Source: Actinoplanes ianthinogenes | Lineage (GTDB): Bacteria > Actinomycetota > Actinomycetes > Mycobacteriales > Micromonosporaceae | Length of the DNA stretch: 64,000 nucleotides | Assembly (NCBI RefSeq): GCF_018324205.1 | Contig: NZ_AP023356.1 | Coordinates: 5,996,001-6,060,000, forward strand | Reading direction: 5' to 3' | Shown here: positions 18,099-26,944 of the stretch, piece after piece | How positions within the stretch are numbered: position 1 is the first letter of the stretch | Layout: each line of letters begins with the position of its first letter | Translations under genes and position numbers: made by a program | The notes under the pieces: generated by a model | Seen by the model: the letters and a program-made list of their open reading frames with translations, nothing else | The model's database searches: none | What the model was told of the DNA's origin: nothing

Positions 18099-19451
18099 AT
18101 GAGCCTTACTGAATCCGAACTGCGCGCCAAAATCGCGCAGGAGATGCCCGGTGTCCGCGCCGATCTGGAACGGTTGGTGCGGATCCCGGGCATCGCTTTC
18201 GAGGGTTTCGACCACTCGCACGTGGAGCGCTCCGCCGAGGCGGTCGCCGAGCTGCTGCGGGGCTGCGGCCTCGACACGCAGATCGTGCGGCACGGCGGCC
18301 AGCCCGCGGTGATCGGCCGGAAACCCGCTCCGCCCGGCGCACCCACGGTGCTGCTCTACGCGCACCACGACGTCCAGCCGGCCGGTGACCCCGCGCTCTG
18401 GGCGAGCGACCCGTTCGAGCCGGTCGAGCGGGACGGCCGGCTCTACGGCCGCGGCGCCGCCGACGACAAGGCCGGCGTGATGGCGCACGTGGCGGCGCTG
18501 CGCGCGTTCGGCGACCAGCTGCCGGTCGGCGTGGTGGTCTTCGTCGAGGGCGAGGAGGAGTACGGCTCGGACTCGCTCGACGCGATCATCCAGGCGCACC
18601 TCGACGAGCTGCGCTCCGACGTGATCGTGATCGCCGACTCGGGCAACTGGGAGGTGGGCACGCCCGCGCTGACCACCTCGCTGCGCGGTCTGGTCAACCT
18701 GTTCGTCGAGGTCAAGGTGCTCAAGAGCGCCGTGCACAGCGGCATGTTCGGCGGCGCCGTGCCGGACGCGCTGATGACCCTGTCCCGACTGCTCACCTCG
18801 CTGCACGACGACGACGGCGAGGTCGCGGTCGGTGGCCTGGTCGGCCGCGAGGGCGCCAGCGTCGACTACCCGGAGGACCGGTTCCGGCACGAGGCCGGGG
18901 TGCTCGACGGCGTCGCGCTGATCGGCCGCGGCACCATCACCGACCGGACCTGGACCAAGCCGGCGATCTCGGTGCTCGGCATCGACGCGCCGCGCACCCT
19001 GGAGGCGGCCAACGCCCTCCAGGCCACGGCCAAGGCCAAGATCGGGGTCCGGGTCGCGCCCGGCGACGACCCCAAGTCGGTGTACGCCGCGGTCAAGAGC
19101 CACCTGGAGAAGAACGTCCCGTGGGGCGCGCACGTCGAGGTGACCCTGGAGAGCGACGGCGACCCGTGCGTGATCGACGCGACCGGCGCCGGCTTCGAGG
19201 CCGCCCGGGCCGCGTTCCGCTCCGCCTGGGACGGCGCCGAGCCGGTCGACATGGGCATCGGCGGCTCGATTCCGTTCATCGCCACCTTCCAGGAGCTGTT
19301 CCCGGGTGCGACGATCCTGGTCACCGGGGTCGAGGACCCGCACTCCGCCGCGCACGGGCCGAACGAGAGCCTGCACCTGGGCGAGTTCGAGCGGGTCTGC
19401 GTGGCCGAGGTGCTGCTGCTCAAGAACGTCGCGGAGACCCTGACGAGATGA
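18099..19451 (+). CDS. M20-family dipeptidase
   Basis: The ATG at 18099 gives 450 residues. Metal-binding signatures of M20 peptidases are present: YAHHDVQPAG, GRGAADDKAG and EGEEEYGS, and a late HSAAHGPNE segment with the final metal His. The dimerisation (lid) domain lies at about 200-310. Cytosolic dipeptidases of this CNDP-like subfamily hydrolyse dipeptides with two zinc or manganese ions. No signal peptide is present. It is followed 18 bases later by a flavin monooxygenase, possibly in one transcript. Confidence 0.93.
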   Translation: MSLTESELRAKIAQEMPGVRADLERLVRIPGIAFEGFDHSHVERSAEAVAELLRGCGLDTQIVRHGGQPAVIGRKPAPPGAPTVLLYAHHDVQPAGDPALWASDPFEPVERDGRLYGRGAADDKAGVMAHVAALRAFGDQLPVGVVVFVEGEEEYGSDSLDAIIQAHLDELRSDVIVIADSGNWEVGTPALTTSLRGLVNLFVEVKVLKSAVHSGMFGGAVPDALMTLSRLLTSLHDDDGEVAVGGLVGREGASVDYPEDRFRHEAGVLDGVALIGRGTITDRTWTKPAISVLGIDAPRTLEAANALQATAKAKIGVRVAPGDDPKSVYAAVKSHLEKNVPWGAHVEVTLESDGDPCVIDATGAGFEAARAAFRSAWDGAEPVDMGIGGSIPFIATFQELFPGATILVTGVEDPHSAAHGPNESLHLGEFERVCVAEVLLLKNVAETLTR

Positions 19452-19469
19452 TCTAGGACGGAGTCGCTG

Positions 19470-20948
19470 ATGGCCGAGCTGTCGTGTGAGGTCCTCGTGG
19501 TGGGCGCCGGCCCGACCGGGCTGATGCTCGCCAACTGGCTGACCCGGCTCGGCGTGCGGGTGCTCGTGGTGGACGGCAAGGACGGTCCGACCCGCGAGTC
19601 CCGGGCGCTGGTGGTGCAGGCGCGCAGCCTGGAGATCTACGACCAGCTCGGCATCGGCGACCAGGTGATCGACGCGGCCTGCCGGGCGGAGGCACTCTCG
19701 CCCGGCACCGGCGCCCGGGTGTTCGGCCGGATCCCGGTTGGGCCGCTCGGGCAGGGCGTCACGCCGTACCCGTTCCTCGAGGTGCTGGAGCAGAGCCGCA
19801 ACGAGGAGATCCTCTACGACAACCTGCGCAAACTCGGCGGCGACGTGGTCTGGGAGACCCCGGTCACCGCGATGACCCAGGTCGAGGAGGGCATCGAGGC
19901 GAAGGTCGGCAACGACACCGTCCGGGCCCGGTTCTGCGTCGGCTGCGACGGGGCGAGCTCGGCGGTGCGCAAGGCCCGGCGGATCGCCTTCGAGGGCAGC
20001 ACCAACGCGCACCGGTTCTACGTGCTGGACGCCTCCGCGGCGGCCGGCCTGGTGACCGGCGCGATCAACGTACGGCCCGGAGGCCGGGAGTTCCTGCTGG
20101 CGTTCCCCATGCCGGGCCGGGACAACTGGCGGCTGATCGGCCTGATCCGGGACGAGGACGCGGACGGCGTGCTGGACGAGGACGACGCGCGCGAGCGGCT
20201 GCGCGACTCGTTCGCGGTCACCTTCGATCGAGCGCGCTGGTTCGCCACCTACCGGGTGCACCACCGGGTCGCCGCGGCGTTCCGGGACGGCCCGTTCTTC
20301 CTGGCCGGCGACGCCGGGCACGTGCACTCGCCGGTCGGCGCGCAGGGCATGAACACCGGGCTCCAGGACGCGCACAACCTGGCCTTCAAGCTCGCCGACG
20401 TGCTCCGGGGCCGGCGCAAGGACACCTGGCTGGACCGTTACGAGGCGGAGCGCCGCCCGGTCGCCCGCACCCTGGTCGCCACCACCGACCGCCTCTTCCA
20501 GGCGATCACCTCGGAGCGGCCGGCGGTCCGGGCGCTGCGGGCCGCCGGGATCCGGCTGGCGGCGCCGGTCGCGGTCCGGGTGCTGCCCCGGACGTCCGGT
20601 GGGTCCCGGTTGTTCCAATACATCTCGCAGATCCGCATCCACTACCCGATCGGCCCGGAGGCGCGCACCCCGGACGGCAAGCGTGATCCGGTGGTCGGCC
20701 GCCGCCTGCCCTGGACCGGCGGGAACTTCGCGGTGCTGCGCTCGGCGGACTGGCAGATCCACGGATACGGCGGCGTCGAGGGCACCGAGGCGCCCGATCT
20801 GGGGCTGCCCGTGCACCTCTTCCCGGCGGCCCCGAACACCCCTCTCCAACCCGGTCATTTCTACCTCATCCGCCCCGACGGCTTCGTCGCGTCGCGGGCC
20901 GAGCCGGCCGAGGCCGAGGCGAGATTCCGGCACGCGATGGCGGTGTGA
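19470..20948 (+). CDS. FAD-dependent aromatic monooxygenase (PheA/TfdB family)
   Basis: The 492-residue protein has the Rossmann FAD motif GAGPTGLMLANWL at the N-terminus, the second FAD signature FFLAGDAGHVHSPVGAQGMN near 280 and the NAD(P)H/FAD segment around CVGCDGASSAVR. These are diagnostic of PF01494 hydroxylases that act on phenols or polyketides. The C-terminal 100 residues form a thioredoxin-like domain without visible Cys. GGACGGAG precedes the ATG. No biosynthetic cluster surrounds it, so the substrate cannot be assigned. Confidence 0.9.
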   Translation: MAELSCEVLVVGAGPTGLMLANWLTRLGVRVLVVDGKDGPTRESRALVVQARSLEIYDQLGIGDQVIDAACRAEALSPGTGARVFGRIPVGPLGQGVTPYPFLEVLEQSRNEEILYDNLRKLGGDVVWETPVTAMTQVEEGIEAKVGNDTVRARFCVGCDGASSAVRKARRIAFEGSTNAHRFYVLDASAAAGLVTGAINVRPGGREFLLAFPMPGRDNWRLIGLIRDEDADGVLDEDDARERLRDSFAVTFDRARWFATYRVHHRVAAAFRDGPFFLAGDAGHVHSPVGAQGMNTGLQDAHNLAFKLADVLRGRRKDTWLDRYEAERRPVARTLVATTDRLFQAITSERPAVRALRAAGIRLAAPVAVRVLPRTSGGSRLFQYISQIRIHYPIGPEARTPDGKRDPVVGRRLPWTGGNFAVLRSADWQIHGYGGVEGTEAPDLGLPVHLFPAAPNTPLQPGHFYLIRPDGFVASRAEPAEAEARFRHAMAV

Positions 20949-21022
20949 GCGGGCGTCGTCCGGTCGTGTGACGCGCGTGTCTTTCGGTCACCCGGCAGGG
21001 ACCGCGGGCCGGGTGATCCTGT

Positions 21023-21028
21023 TAGGAT
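21023..21028 (+). promoter_or_regulatory. -10 element TAGGAT placed for leaderless transcription
   Basis: TAGGAT ends six bases before the ATG at 21035, so transcription would begin at or next to the start codon. No ribosome site precedes that ATG. This geometry is typical of leaderless actinobacterial genes. A convincing -35 hexamer is not visible. Confidence 0.5.
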
Positions 21029-21034
21029 TCGAAC

Positions 21035-21328
21035 ATGCGTTCGATATCAGCTGTTCCGACGAGCGGCGCCGGCCGGGCGAAACTCGCAGGTCCGCGCGCC
21101 ACTCTGGATCGGCTTCGGACTCGCGATCGGATCGAGACGATCGCACGGCTGCGCGCCGCGGTCCGAGCCCTGGGGGACGTCGACGTCTCCGGGTGGGACG
21201 ACTCCACCCTCACCGAGCATCTGGACGAGATCTCCCAGGCGCTGTGCGGCATCGACGCCGAGCTGACCCGGGTCGCCGAGGCGGTTCGCGCCCGCGGCTT
21301 CCGCATCGACGAGCAGAGAGCGGCATGA
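21035..21328 (+). CDS. Small helical hypothetical protein, probably leaderless
   Basis: The 97-residue protein is charged and helical after a disordered Ser/Gly-rich start (DRIETIARLRAAVRALGDVD, then LTEHLDEISQ). It contains one cysteine and has no signal or membrane helix. The helical part faintly recalls N-terminal regions of DUF222/HNH proteins, but this is not firm. It has no Shine-Dalgarno site; a TAGGAT box is placed for leaderless expression. It is the last gene before the 2.4-kb repeat element. Confidence 0.6.
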   Translation: MRSISAVPTSGAGRAKLAGPRATLDRLRTRDRIETIARLRAAVRALGDVDVSGWDDSTLTEHLDEISQALCGIDAELTRVAEAVRARGFRIDEQRAA

Positions 21329-21362
21329 CCGTCGTGCGGCGGGTGGTCGCGGGCCGCGTCGA

Positions 21363-21513
21363 GAAATACCGCTTGATCAAGATCAAATTCTTCATTTACG
21401 CGCGTCCGCTGGGGTACGGATCGCATGCTCCCGCGCGGGCCGGGCACGGCGATCTGGCCGCTGGCGCGTCCAGGGCGATCGCCGCACCCTTCATTCTTCG
21501 CGGGTGGTCCCGG
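21363..21513 (+). repeat. Left 151-bp inverted repeat (copy A)
   Basis: This segment matches the reverse complement of 23597-23747 over its whole length, about 85% identical by hand alignment, with a core of about 43 bases (from about 21427) holding one mismatch. Differences fall in all codon positions, which argues for a DNA or RNA element rather than a conserved peptide. The copy contains the 10-base palindrome CCCGCGCGGG. The weak identity GTCGA continues a few bases outwards in both copies. Confidence 0.85.
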
Positions 21514-21679
21514 TCAACCCCAACCCCGGCACCCACCCCGAGACTGCCCGCCACCGGCCGGCTCCCCGTGGTGAGCGAGCCGCAATTCGCCGCGCGCCAC
21601 AACTACTCCCGTCACGTGCCCGCCCCCGACGCCGAGCGACCCCCAAGTCGCCCCGCGCCACTGTTCCTCCCGTCGCGTG

Positions 21680-23590
21680 CCGCCCTCTACCGCTGACCAA
21701 GCCGCCCCGCGCCACACCTCCTCCCGTGGGCGCTTCAGGTGCCGGGGCGGTCCGCCGCACATGACGGCTGCTCTGGTCGGGGGTCGGCCTCGTGTGCGGG
21801 CGAGTCGTGGTGCGCGGCGGGTTCCTGGTCGTTGCTGGCTTCCGGGGCGCCACGGGTCATGGCTCCTCGCGGTGGGCGCTTCAGGTGCGGGGTGGACCGC
21901 CGCGTGTCAGGGCTTCTTCGGTCCGGGTCGGCCTTGTGTGTGGGCGAGTCGTGGTGCGCGGCGGGTTCCTGGTCGTTGCTGGCTTCCGGGGCGCCACGGG
22001 TCACGGCTCCTCGCGGCAGGCGCTTCAGGTGCGGGGTGGGCCGCCACCCATGACGGCTTCTCCGGTCGAGGGTCGGTCTCGTGTGCGGGCGAGTTGTGGT
22101 GCGCGATGGCCTTTGCCGGTCGTGGCTGGCTTCCGGGGCCACGCGTCACGGCTCCTCCCGGGGCACTTCAGGTGCGGGGCGGTCCGCCGCACGTGAGGGC
22201 TCCTTCGGTCGGGGGTCGGTCTCGTGTGCGGGCGAGTCGTCGTGCGCGATGGCCTTTCCCGGTCGTGGGCCGGTTTTCGGGGCGATGCGTCACGTGTCGC
22301 GGCTCCTTCCGGCGGAGGGCCGGCCTAGTGTGCGGGCGAGTCGTCGTGCGTGATGGCTTTCCCGGTCGCGGGCCGGCTTTGGGGCGGGGCCGCCGCACGT
22401 GACGGCTTCTTCGGTCGAGGGTCGGTCTCGTGTGTGGGCGAGTCGTTGTGCGCGGCGGCTTCTCGGTCGTGGCTGGCTTCCGGCGCTACGCGTCGCGGCT
22501 CCTCGCGGCGGGTGTTTCAGGTGCGGGGTGGGCCGCCGCACGTGACGGCTTCTCCGGTCGGGGGCCGATCTCGTGTGCGGGCGAGTTGTGGTGCGCGATG
22601 GCTTTCGCGGTCGTGGGCCGGTTTTCGGGGGCGGTGCGTCATGTGTCGCGGCTCCTTCCGGCGGAGGGCCGGCCTAGTGTGCGGGCGAGTCGTCGTGCGC
22701 GACGGCTTTCCCGGTCGCGGGCCGGCTTCGGGATGGGGCCGCCGCGCGTCACACGACTTCTCCGGGCAGGGCCCCAGGTGCCAGCTAGTCGTTGTGCGCG
22801 GCGGCTTCTCGGTCGTGGCTGGCTTCCGGGGCGCTACGCGCCACGGCTCCTCCCGGCGGCACTTCGGGTGCAGGATGGGCTGCCGTGCGTGACGGCTTCG
22901 CCGGTCGCAGGTCGACCTCGGGATACGGGGTAAGGCTCCGCGCGATGGCTCTTTCCGGCGGGCAGCTCGGGTCCGGGGTCAGTCGCCGTGCGTCACGGCT
23001 TTCGCGGTCGCGGGTCGGCTTCGGGTGAGGGGTCGCCGCGCACGTCGGCTCTCCTGGCGGGCAGTTCGGTTCGGGGTGAGTTGCCGTGCGTCACGGTTCT
23101 TTCCGGTCGCGGGTCGGCTTCGGGTGAGGGGCCGCTGCGCAGGCCGGCTCCCCCTGGCGGGCAGCTCGGGTCTGGGGTGAGTCGCGTGTGTCACGGCTTT
23201 CGCGGTCGCGGGTCGGCTTCGGGTGAGGGGGCGCTGCGCAGGCCGGCTCGCCTGGCGGGCACTTCGGGTGCGAGGAGCCGCCCCACGTCACGGCTTCTGT
23301 CGTCGGCTGTCGGCCTGGGGTGTGGGTGGGACACCGTGTGCCGCGGCTTCTGTCGTCGGCTGCCGGCCTCGGTGCCCGGTGGGGCGGCGTGTGTCACGGC
23401 TTCTTGTGGTGTGGGCCGGTTCGGGTAGGGCGGCGTGTGTCATGGCTTCTTCCGGTGTGGGCCGGGTTCGCGTGCGGGCGAGTCGCTGTGTGTGCGGTTT
23501 TCGGCCGGTTGCGGGTCGGCCGGGTGCGGGGCGAGCCGCCGTGCGGCGGCGGCTTCGGGGCGGGTGAGCTGGGAGTTTGCGGGCTGGATT
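21680..23590. repeat. Degenerate tandem-repeat field without recognisable genes
   Basis: Between the two inverted repeats the sequence consists of diverged copies of a unit of roughly 50 bases, arranged in higher units of about 102-106 and 141-146 bases. A recurring core is GTGTGCGGGCGAGTCGT, seen at about 21793, 21939, 22080, 22222, 22328, 22430, 22572 and 22677. A second field (about 22980-23400) repeats CGCGGGTCGGCTTCGGGTGA every 100 bases or so. Open frames exist on both strands only because stops are rare; all are low-complexity and none has a ribosome site. Confidence 0.8.
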
Positions 23591-23596
23591 TGATTT

Positions 23597-23747
23597 CCCG
23601 GGCCACCCGCGGGCAATGAAGGGTGCGGAGATCGTTCTGGACGCGCCAGCGGCCAGATCTCCGTGCCCGGCCCGCGCGGGAGCGTGCGGTCCGCACCCGA
23701 GCGGACGCGCGCAAATAAAGGGTTTGATGGTGATTTTGCCGTAATTC
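23597..23747 (-). repeat. Right 151-bp inverted repeat (copy B)
   Basis: This is the inverted partner of 21363-21513 with the same length. The two copies face inwards, so the arrangement resembles terminal inverted repeats of an element of about 2385 bases. The outer edge lies 130 bases upstream of the DNA ligase start, so it may affect that promoter. Confidence 0.85.
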
Positions 23748-23877
23748 GACCGGCCTGCCGGGGTGTGTCGGCGTGATCGCTCGTGGTGCTTCGGGTGGCC
23801 TGTCGCTGACCGGTGTGCACGAAGATCGTGACGTTCAATGTGATCGTTATGTGGCTTCCGCTGCGAGGATGGGATCC

Positions 23878-25395
23878 ATGCGGTTCGTAGATATTGCAGC
23901 GACCTCGGCCGCGGTCTCCGCGACCGGTGGGCGGAAGGCGAAGATCGAGCTGCTGGCTGACGCGCTGCGCCGGCTGGAGCCGGACGAGGTCGCGGCAGGG
24001 TCCGCCTACCTCGCGGGTGAGCTGCGGCAACGGCAGACCGGGGTGGGGTACGCCGGGCTGCGCAACCGGCCGGCTCCGGCGTTGGAGCCGACGCTGACCG
24101 TGGCCGGGGTCGACGCGGCGATCGCCGAGATCGCGACGGTCTCCGGAGCGGGATCGCAGGCACGTCGGCGGGAGTTGCTCGGGGCGTTGTTCGGTGCGGC
24201 CACCGAGGACGAGCAGCGGCTGCTGGTCGGTCTGTTCGGCGGGGAGTTGCGGCAGGGTGCGCAGGCCGGGCTGCTGGCCGAGGCGGTCGCGGCGGCCGCG
24301 CAGGTGCCGGTCGCCGCGGTACGCCGGGCCTTGCTGCTCTCCGGTGATCTCAAGCAGGTCGCGGTCGCCGCGCTGAGCGGCGGCGCTGCCGCGCTCGCCG
24401 GGATCAGCCTGCGGGTCGGCACCCCGCTCACCCCGATGCTGGCGCAGAGCGCCCCGGACGTCGGCGCGGCGCTGCTGGCCACCGGCGCCCCCGCGGTGGT
24501 CGACACCAAGCTGGACGGCATCCGGATCCAGGTGCACCGCTCCGGTGACGAGGTGGCCGTGTTCACCCGCAGCCTGGACGACATCACCCCGCGGCTGCCC
24601 GAGGTGGTGGCCGCGGTCCGGGCGCTGCCGCTGCGCGAGGTGGTGCTCGACGGTGAGGCGATGGCGCTCGACGAGCAGGGCCGGCCGCGGCCGTTCCAGG
24701 AGACGTCGAGCCGGGCCGCGACCAGGGGAAAGAGCAACCCGCTCGCGCTGGTGCCGTATTTTTTCGACCTTCTGCACCTGGACGGCACGGACCTGCTGGA
24801 CGAGCCGGGCCGGGTGCGCTGGGCGGCGCTGGCCGACGCGCTGCCCGGTGACCTGATCGTCGGGCGGGAGACGGTGGAGACGGAGGAGCAGGCGACCGCC
24901 GCGTTCGCCGCCGCCGTCGCGGCCGGGCAGGAGGGCGTCGTGGTGAAGGCGCCCGAGGCGCCCTACGACGTGGGCCGCCGCGGCGCCGCCTGGGTGAAGG
25001 TGAAACCCCGGCACACCCTGGACCTGGTGGTGCTGGCCGTCGAGTGGGGGCACGGGCGGCGCCGGGGCTGGCTGTCCAACCTGCACCTGGGCGCCCGGGA
25101 TCCGGAGACCGGCGGTTTCGTGATGCTCGGCAAGACGTTCAAGGGGCTCACCGACGAGCTGCTGCGCTGGCAGACCGAGCGGTTCAAGGAGCTGGCGGTC
25201 GGCGACGACGGCTGGGTGGTGCGGGTGCGGCCGGAACAGGTCGTCGAGATCGCCTTCGACGGCGTGCAGACCTCACCGCGGTACCCGGGCGGGGTCGCGC
25301 TGCGGTTCGCCCGGGTGCTGCGTTACCGCGACGACAAGCGGGCCGCCGAGGCCGACACCATCGACGCGGTCCGCGCGATCGGGGCTCAGCGCTGA
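23878..25395 (+). CDS. ligB: ATP-dependent DNA ligase (LigB type)
   Basis: The 505-residue ligase seals nicks using ATP. The ATG at 23878 follows GAGGA at 8-base spacing, and the frame begins with the family-typical MRFVDIAATSAAVSATGGR. Residues 1-190 form the N-terminal DNA-binding domain, then the adenylation domain with nucleophile Lys211 in DTKLDGIRI, followed by motifs DGEAMA and EGVVVKAP and motif V with WVKVKPR, then an OB-fold domain. It resembles mycobacterial LigB rather than the NHEJ ligase LigD, since no polymerase or nuclease domain is fused. It is supplementary to NAD-dependent LigA. Confidence 0.94.
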   Translation: MRFVDIAATSAAVSATGGRKAKIELLADALRRLEPDEVAAGSAYLAGELRQRQTGVGYAGLRNRPAPALEPTLTVAGVDAAIAEIATVSGAGSQARRRELLGALFGAATEDEQRLLVGLFGGELRQGAQAGLLAEAVAAAAQVPVAAVRRALLLSGDLKQVAVAALSGGAAALAGISLRVGTPLTPMLAQSAPDVGAALLATGAPAVVDTKLDGIRIQVHRSGDEVAVFTRSLDDITPRLPEVVAAVRALPLREVVLDGEAMALDEQGRPRPFQETSSRAATRGKSNPLALVPYFFDLLHLDGTDLLDEPGRVRWAALADALPGDLIVGRETVETEEQATAAFAAAVAAGQEGVVVKAPEAPYDVGRRGAAWVKVKPRHTLDLVVLAVEWGHGRRRGWLSNLHLGARDPETGGFVMLGKTFKGLTDELLRWQTERFKELAVGDDGWVVRVRPEQVVEIAFDGVQTSPRYPGGVALRFARVLRYRDDKRAAEADTIDAVRAIGAQR

Positions 25396-25419
25396 CCCTG
25401 CCGGTGGTGCGGCCGGCAC

Positions 25420-25938
25420 CTACAGGGCGGCCAGGCTGCGGACGTAATTCACCTGCTGATTGATGGTGTGCACGTCGCGCTCGTCGTGCACCGGGACGCG
25501 GGCGACGTATTGCCAGGGGCCGTTGGTGACGGTGACCTGCACGGTGCCCTGCGGCACCGATTCTTTGACCAGGAAGAGCAGCAGGCTCAGCCCGCCGGTG
25601 AAGCAGACCCCGGCCACGCCGGCGATCTTGGCCCAGGTCGGGGTGCGGCGCTGGGTCACCCAGAAGTCGTTGACCTGCCACTGCGTGCGGGCCAGCGGGA
25701 CGTCGCCGGCCGGGGTGCGGACCACCGTCGAGGTGATCTCGATCTCGGCGATCTGCACGATCACCGGTCCGACGTAGATCGTCGGATCGTTCGGGAGCCG
25801 CGGCGCCGGGGCCGGTCCGGGGTCCGGCGCGGGCGCGGGGACCTGCGGGGGCACGAGTCGGGGCCCGACCGGGCCCGGCGGCGGGCCGGGCGGGGCCGGC
25901 GCGGGGGTGCCCCAGGGATCGTCCGGCGGGAAGGTCAT
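25420..25938 (-). CDS. Pro-rich membrane protein, DUF6232-like
   Basis: The 172-residue protein starts with a Pro/Gly/Ala-rich cytoplasmic region (about 1-45). A beta-rich segment follows (PTIYVGPVIVQIAEIEI, VVRTPAGDVPL), then one or two membrane segments (about 103-123) and a C-terminal region ending in a helix. This order suits the DUF6232 family of small actinobacterial membrane proteins; function unknown. It lies 10 bases from the SURF1 stop and may share its transcript. Confidence 0.65.
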   Translation of the reverse strand: MTFPPDDPWGTPAPAPPGPPPGPVGPRLVPPQVPAPAPDPGPAPAPRLPNDPTIYVGPVIVQIAEIEITSTVVRTPAGDVPLARTQWQVNDFWVTQRRTPTWAKIAGVAGVCFTGGLSLLLFLVKESVPQGTVQVTVTNGPWQYVARVPVHDERDVHTINQQVNYVRSLAAL

Positions 25939-25948
25939 GCCGGGGACA

Positions 25949-26944
25949 TTAATCCGCGCCGTTCTGCGCCGCGAGCTTGCGGTCGGCCTCGGCGACCCGA
26001 TCCACCGGCTCCTTCGCGGCCCGGCGCTGGTCGGCGGCCTCGACGCGGTCCATGGTCTTCGCGGTCCGGCGCTGGTCGGCGGCTTCCACGCGGTCCATGG
26101 TTTTCGCCGTGCGGCGCTGGTCGGCGGCTTCCACGCGGTCTCGGGTGGGCTCGGCGGGGTCGCGCGGGGCCGGCTGCTCGCCGGGCGGGGTGTTCGCGCC
26201 GTGCGCCTCCCGGCGGGCCTGGTATCCGTAGAGCAGCAGGGCCATCACCGCGAACAGCCACCACTGGACCGCATAACCCCCGTTCTGCCAGGCGTCCTCG
26301 TGGTCGATCGGCACCGGGACGAAGGCCGGATCGTTGGCCGGGGTCTGCGTGGTGACGAGCACATAGGCCCCGTAGACCGGGAAGGGCAGCTCGCCGGCGA
26401 GCCGGGGCAGGTTGAGCCGCCGGGTGTCCAGCCGGCCGTCCCGTCGCTCGACCGGGGCAGGTCGGCTTTCCGACAGGTGAACCTGGCCGACGACGGTCAC
26501 GTCACCCGCCGGAGCGGCCGGCGCCTGCGGCGGCGCGAGCGCCCCGTTGCCCGCCGGTGGCACCCAGCCGCGGTCGATCAGCACCGCCGTGCCGTCGGCC
26601 AGCACCAGCGGCGTGAGAATCTCGAAACCGACCTCGCCGTTCACCGTGCGGCCCCGGGCCTGGATCTCGTGCGCCGGGTCGTAGCGCCCGGTCACGGTGA
26701 CCTTTGTCCAGGCCAGCGCCTTGCCGGGGGAGGCACCGGCGGAGCCCGGCGCGGTCGGCGCGGCCAGCACCGAGGTGAGCGGGACCGCCTGGACGGAGTC
26801 CGCCGCATCGATCCTCGTGTTGATCTCGTGGCGCTCGTGGTATCGGCGCAGCTGCCAGTTGCCGAGCATCACCATGATCACTGAGGCGACCACGGCCAGG
26901 ACGGCGGCGGCCAACCAGCGCGGGGTCAGCAGGAACCGGTACAC
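25949..26944 (-). CDS. SURF1-family cytochrome oxidase assembly protein
   Basis: The 331-residue protein has two membrane helices, one at the N-terminus (about 10-30, followed by GNWQLRRYHER, the SURF1 signature) and one near 228-245 (QWWLFAVMALLLYGYQARRE). The extracytoplasmic part between them contains GRGWVPP-like IDRGWVPPAG. SURF1 proteins assist haem a insertion into subunit I of aa3-type cytochrome oxidase. The C-terminal cytoplasmic tail carries three 15-residue repeats of DRVEAADQRR(T/A)AK, unusual for the family. Confidence 0.9.
   Translation of the reverse strand: MYRFLLTPRWLAAAVLAVVASVIMVMLGNWQLRRYHERHEINTRIDAADSVQAVPLTSVLAAPTAPGSAGASPGKALAWTKVTVTGRYDPAHEIQARGRTVNGEVGFEILTPLVLADGTAVLIDRGWVPPAGNGALAPPQAPAAPAGDVTVVGQVHLSESRPAPVERRDGRLDTRRLNLPRLAGELPFPVYGAYVLVTTQTPANDPAFVPVPIDHEDAWQNGGYAVQWWLFAVMALLLYGYQARREAHGANTPPGEQPAPRDPAEPTRDRVEAADQRRTAKTMDRVEAADQRRTAKTMDRVEAADQRRAAKEPVDRVAEADRKLAAQNGAD
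26006..26140 (-). repeat. Three 45-bp in-frame tandem repeats in the SURF1 tail
   Basis: Units 26006-26050, 26051-26095 and 26096-26140 each encode a charged 15-residue helix-like block. The unit length is a multiple of three, so copy-number change would keep the frame. The last two units differ at a few bases only. Confidence 0.85.

Larger units (their letters stand above)
21363..23747. mobile_element. Candidate non-coding element: inverted repeats around a tandem-repeat core
   Basis: The outer ends are the two 151-bp inverted repeats and the interior is a degenerate tandem array. No transposase, integrase or reverse transcriptase frame is present. No clear target-site duplication was found at the ends by eye. 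It may be a non-autonomous element, a long structured RNA locus or a recombination-prone intergenic region. The classification as mobile is a guess from architecture. Confidence 0.35.

Noticed and set aside
17868..20933. A minus-strand open frame of 1021 codons over the M20 peptidase and monooxygenase
   Set aside because: It is a shadow of two genes with clear family motifs on the plus strand; codon bias fits the plus strand.
21325..21696. A frame coupled by ATGA to the small helical gene and running through the left inverted repeat
   Set aside because: The repeat copies differ in all codon positions and the downstream part is low-complexity Pro/Arg, so a conserved protein is unlikely.
21680..23590. 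Possible CRISPR array in the tandem-repeat field
   Set aside because: The units are diverged along their whole length, repeat length varies from about 100 to 146 bases, there are no unique spacers and no cas genes.
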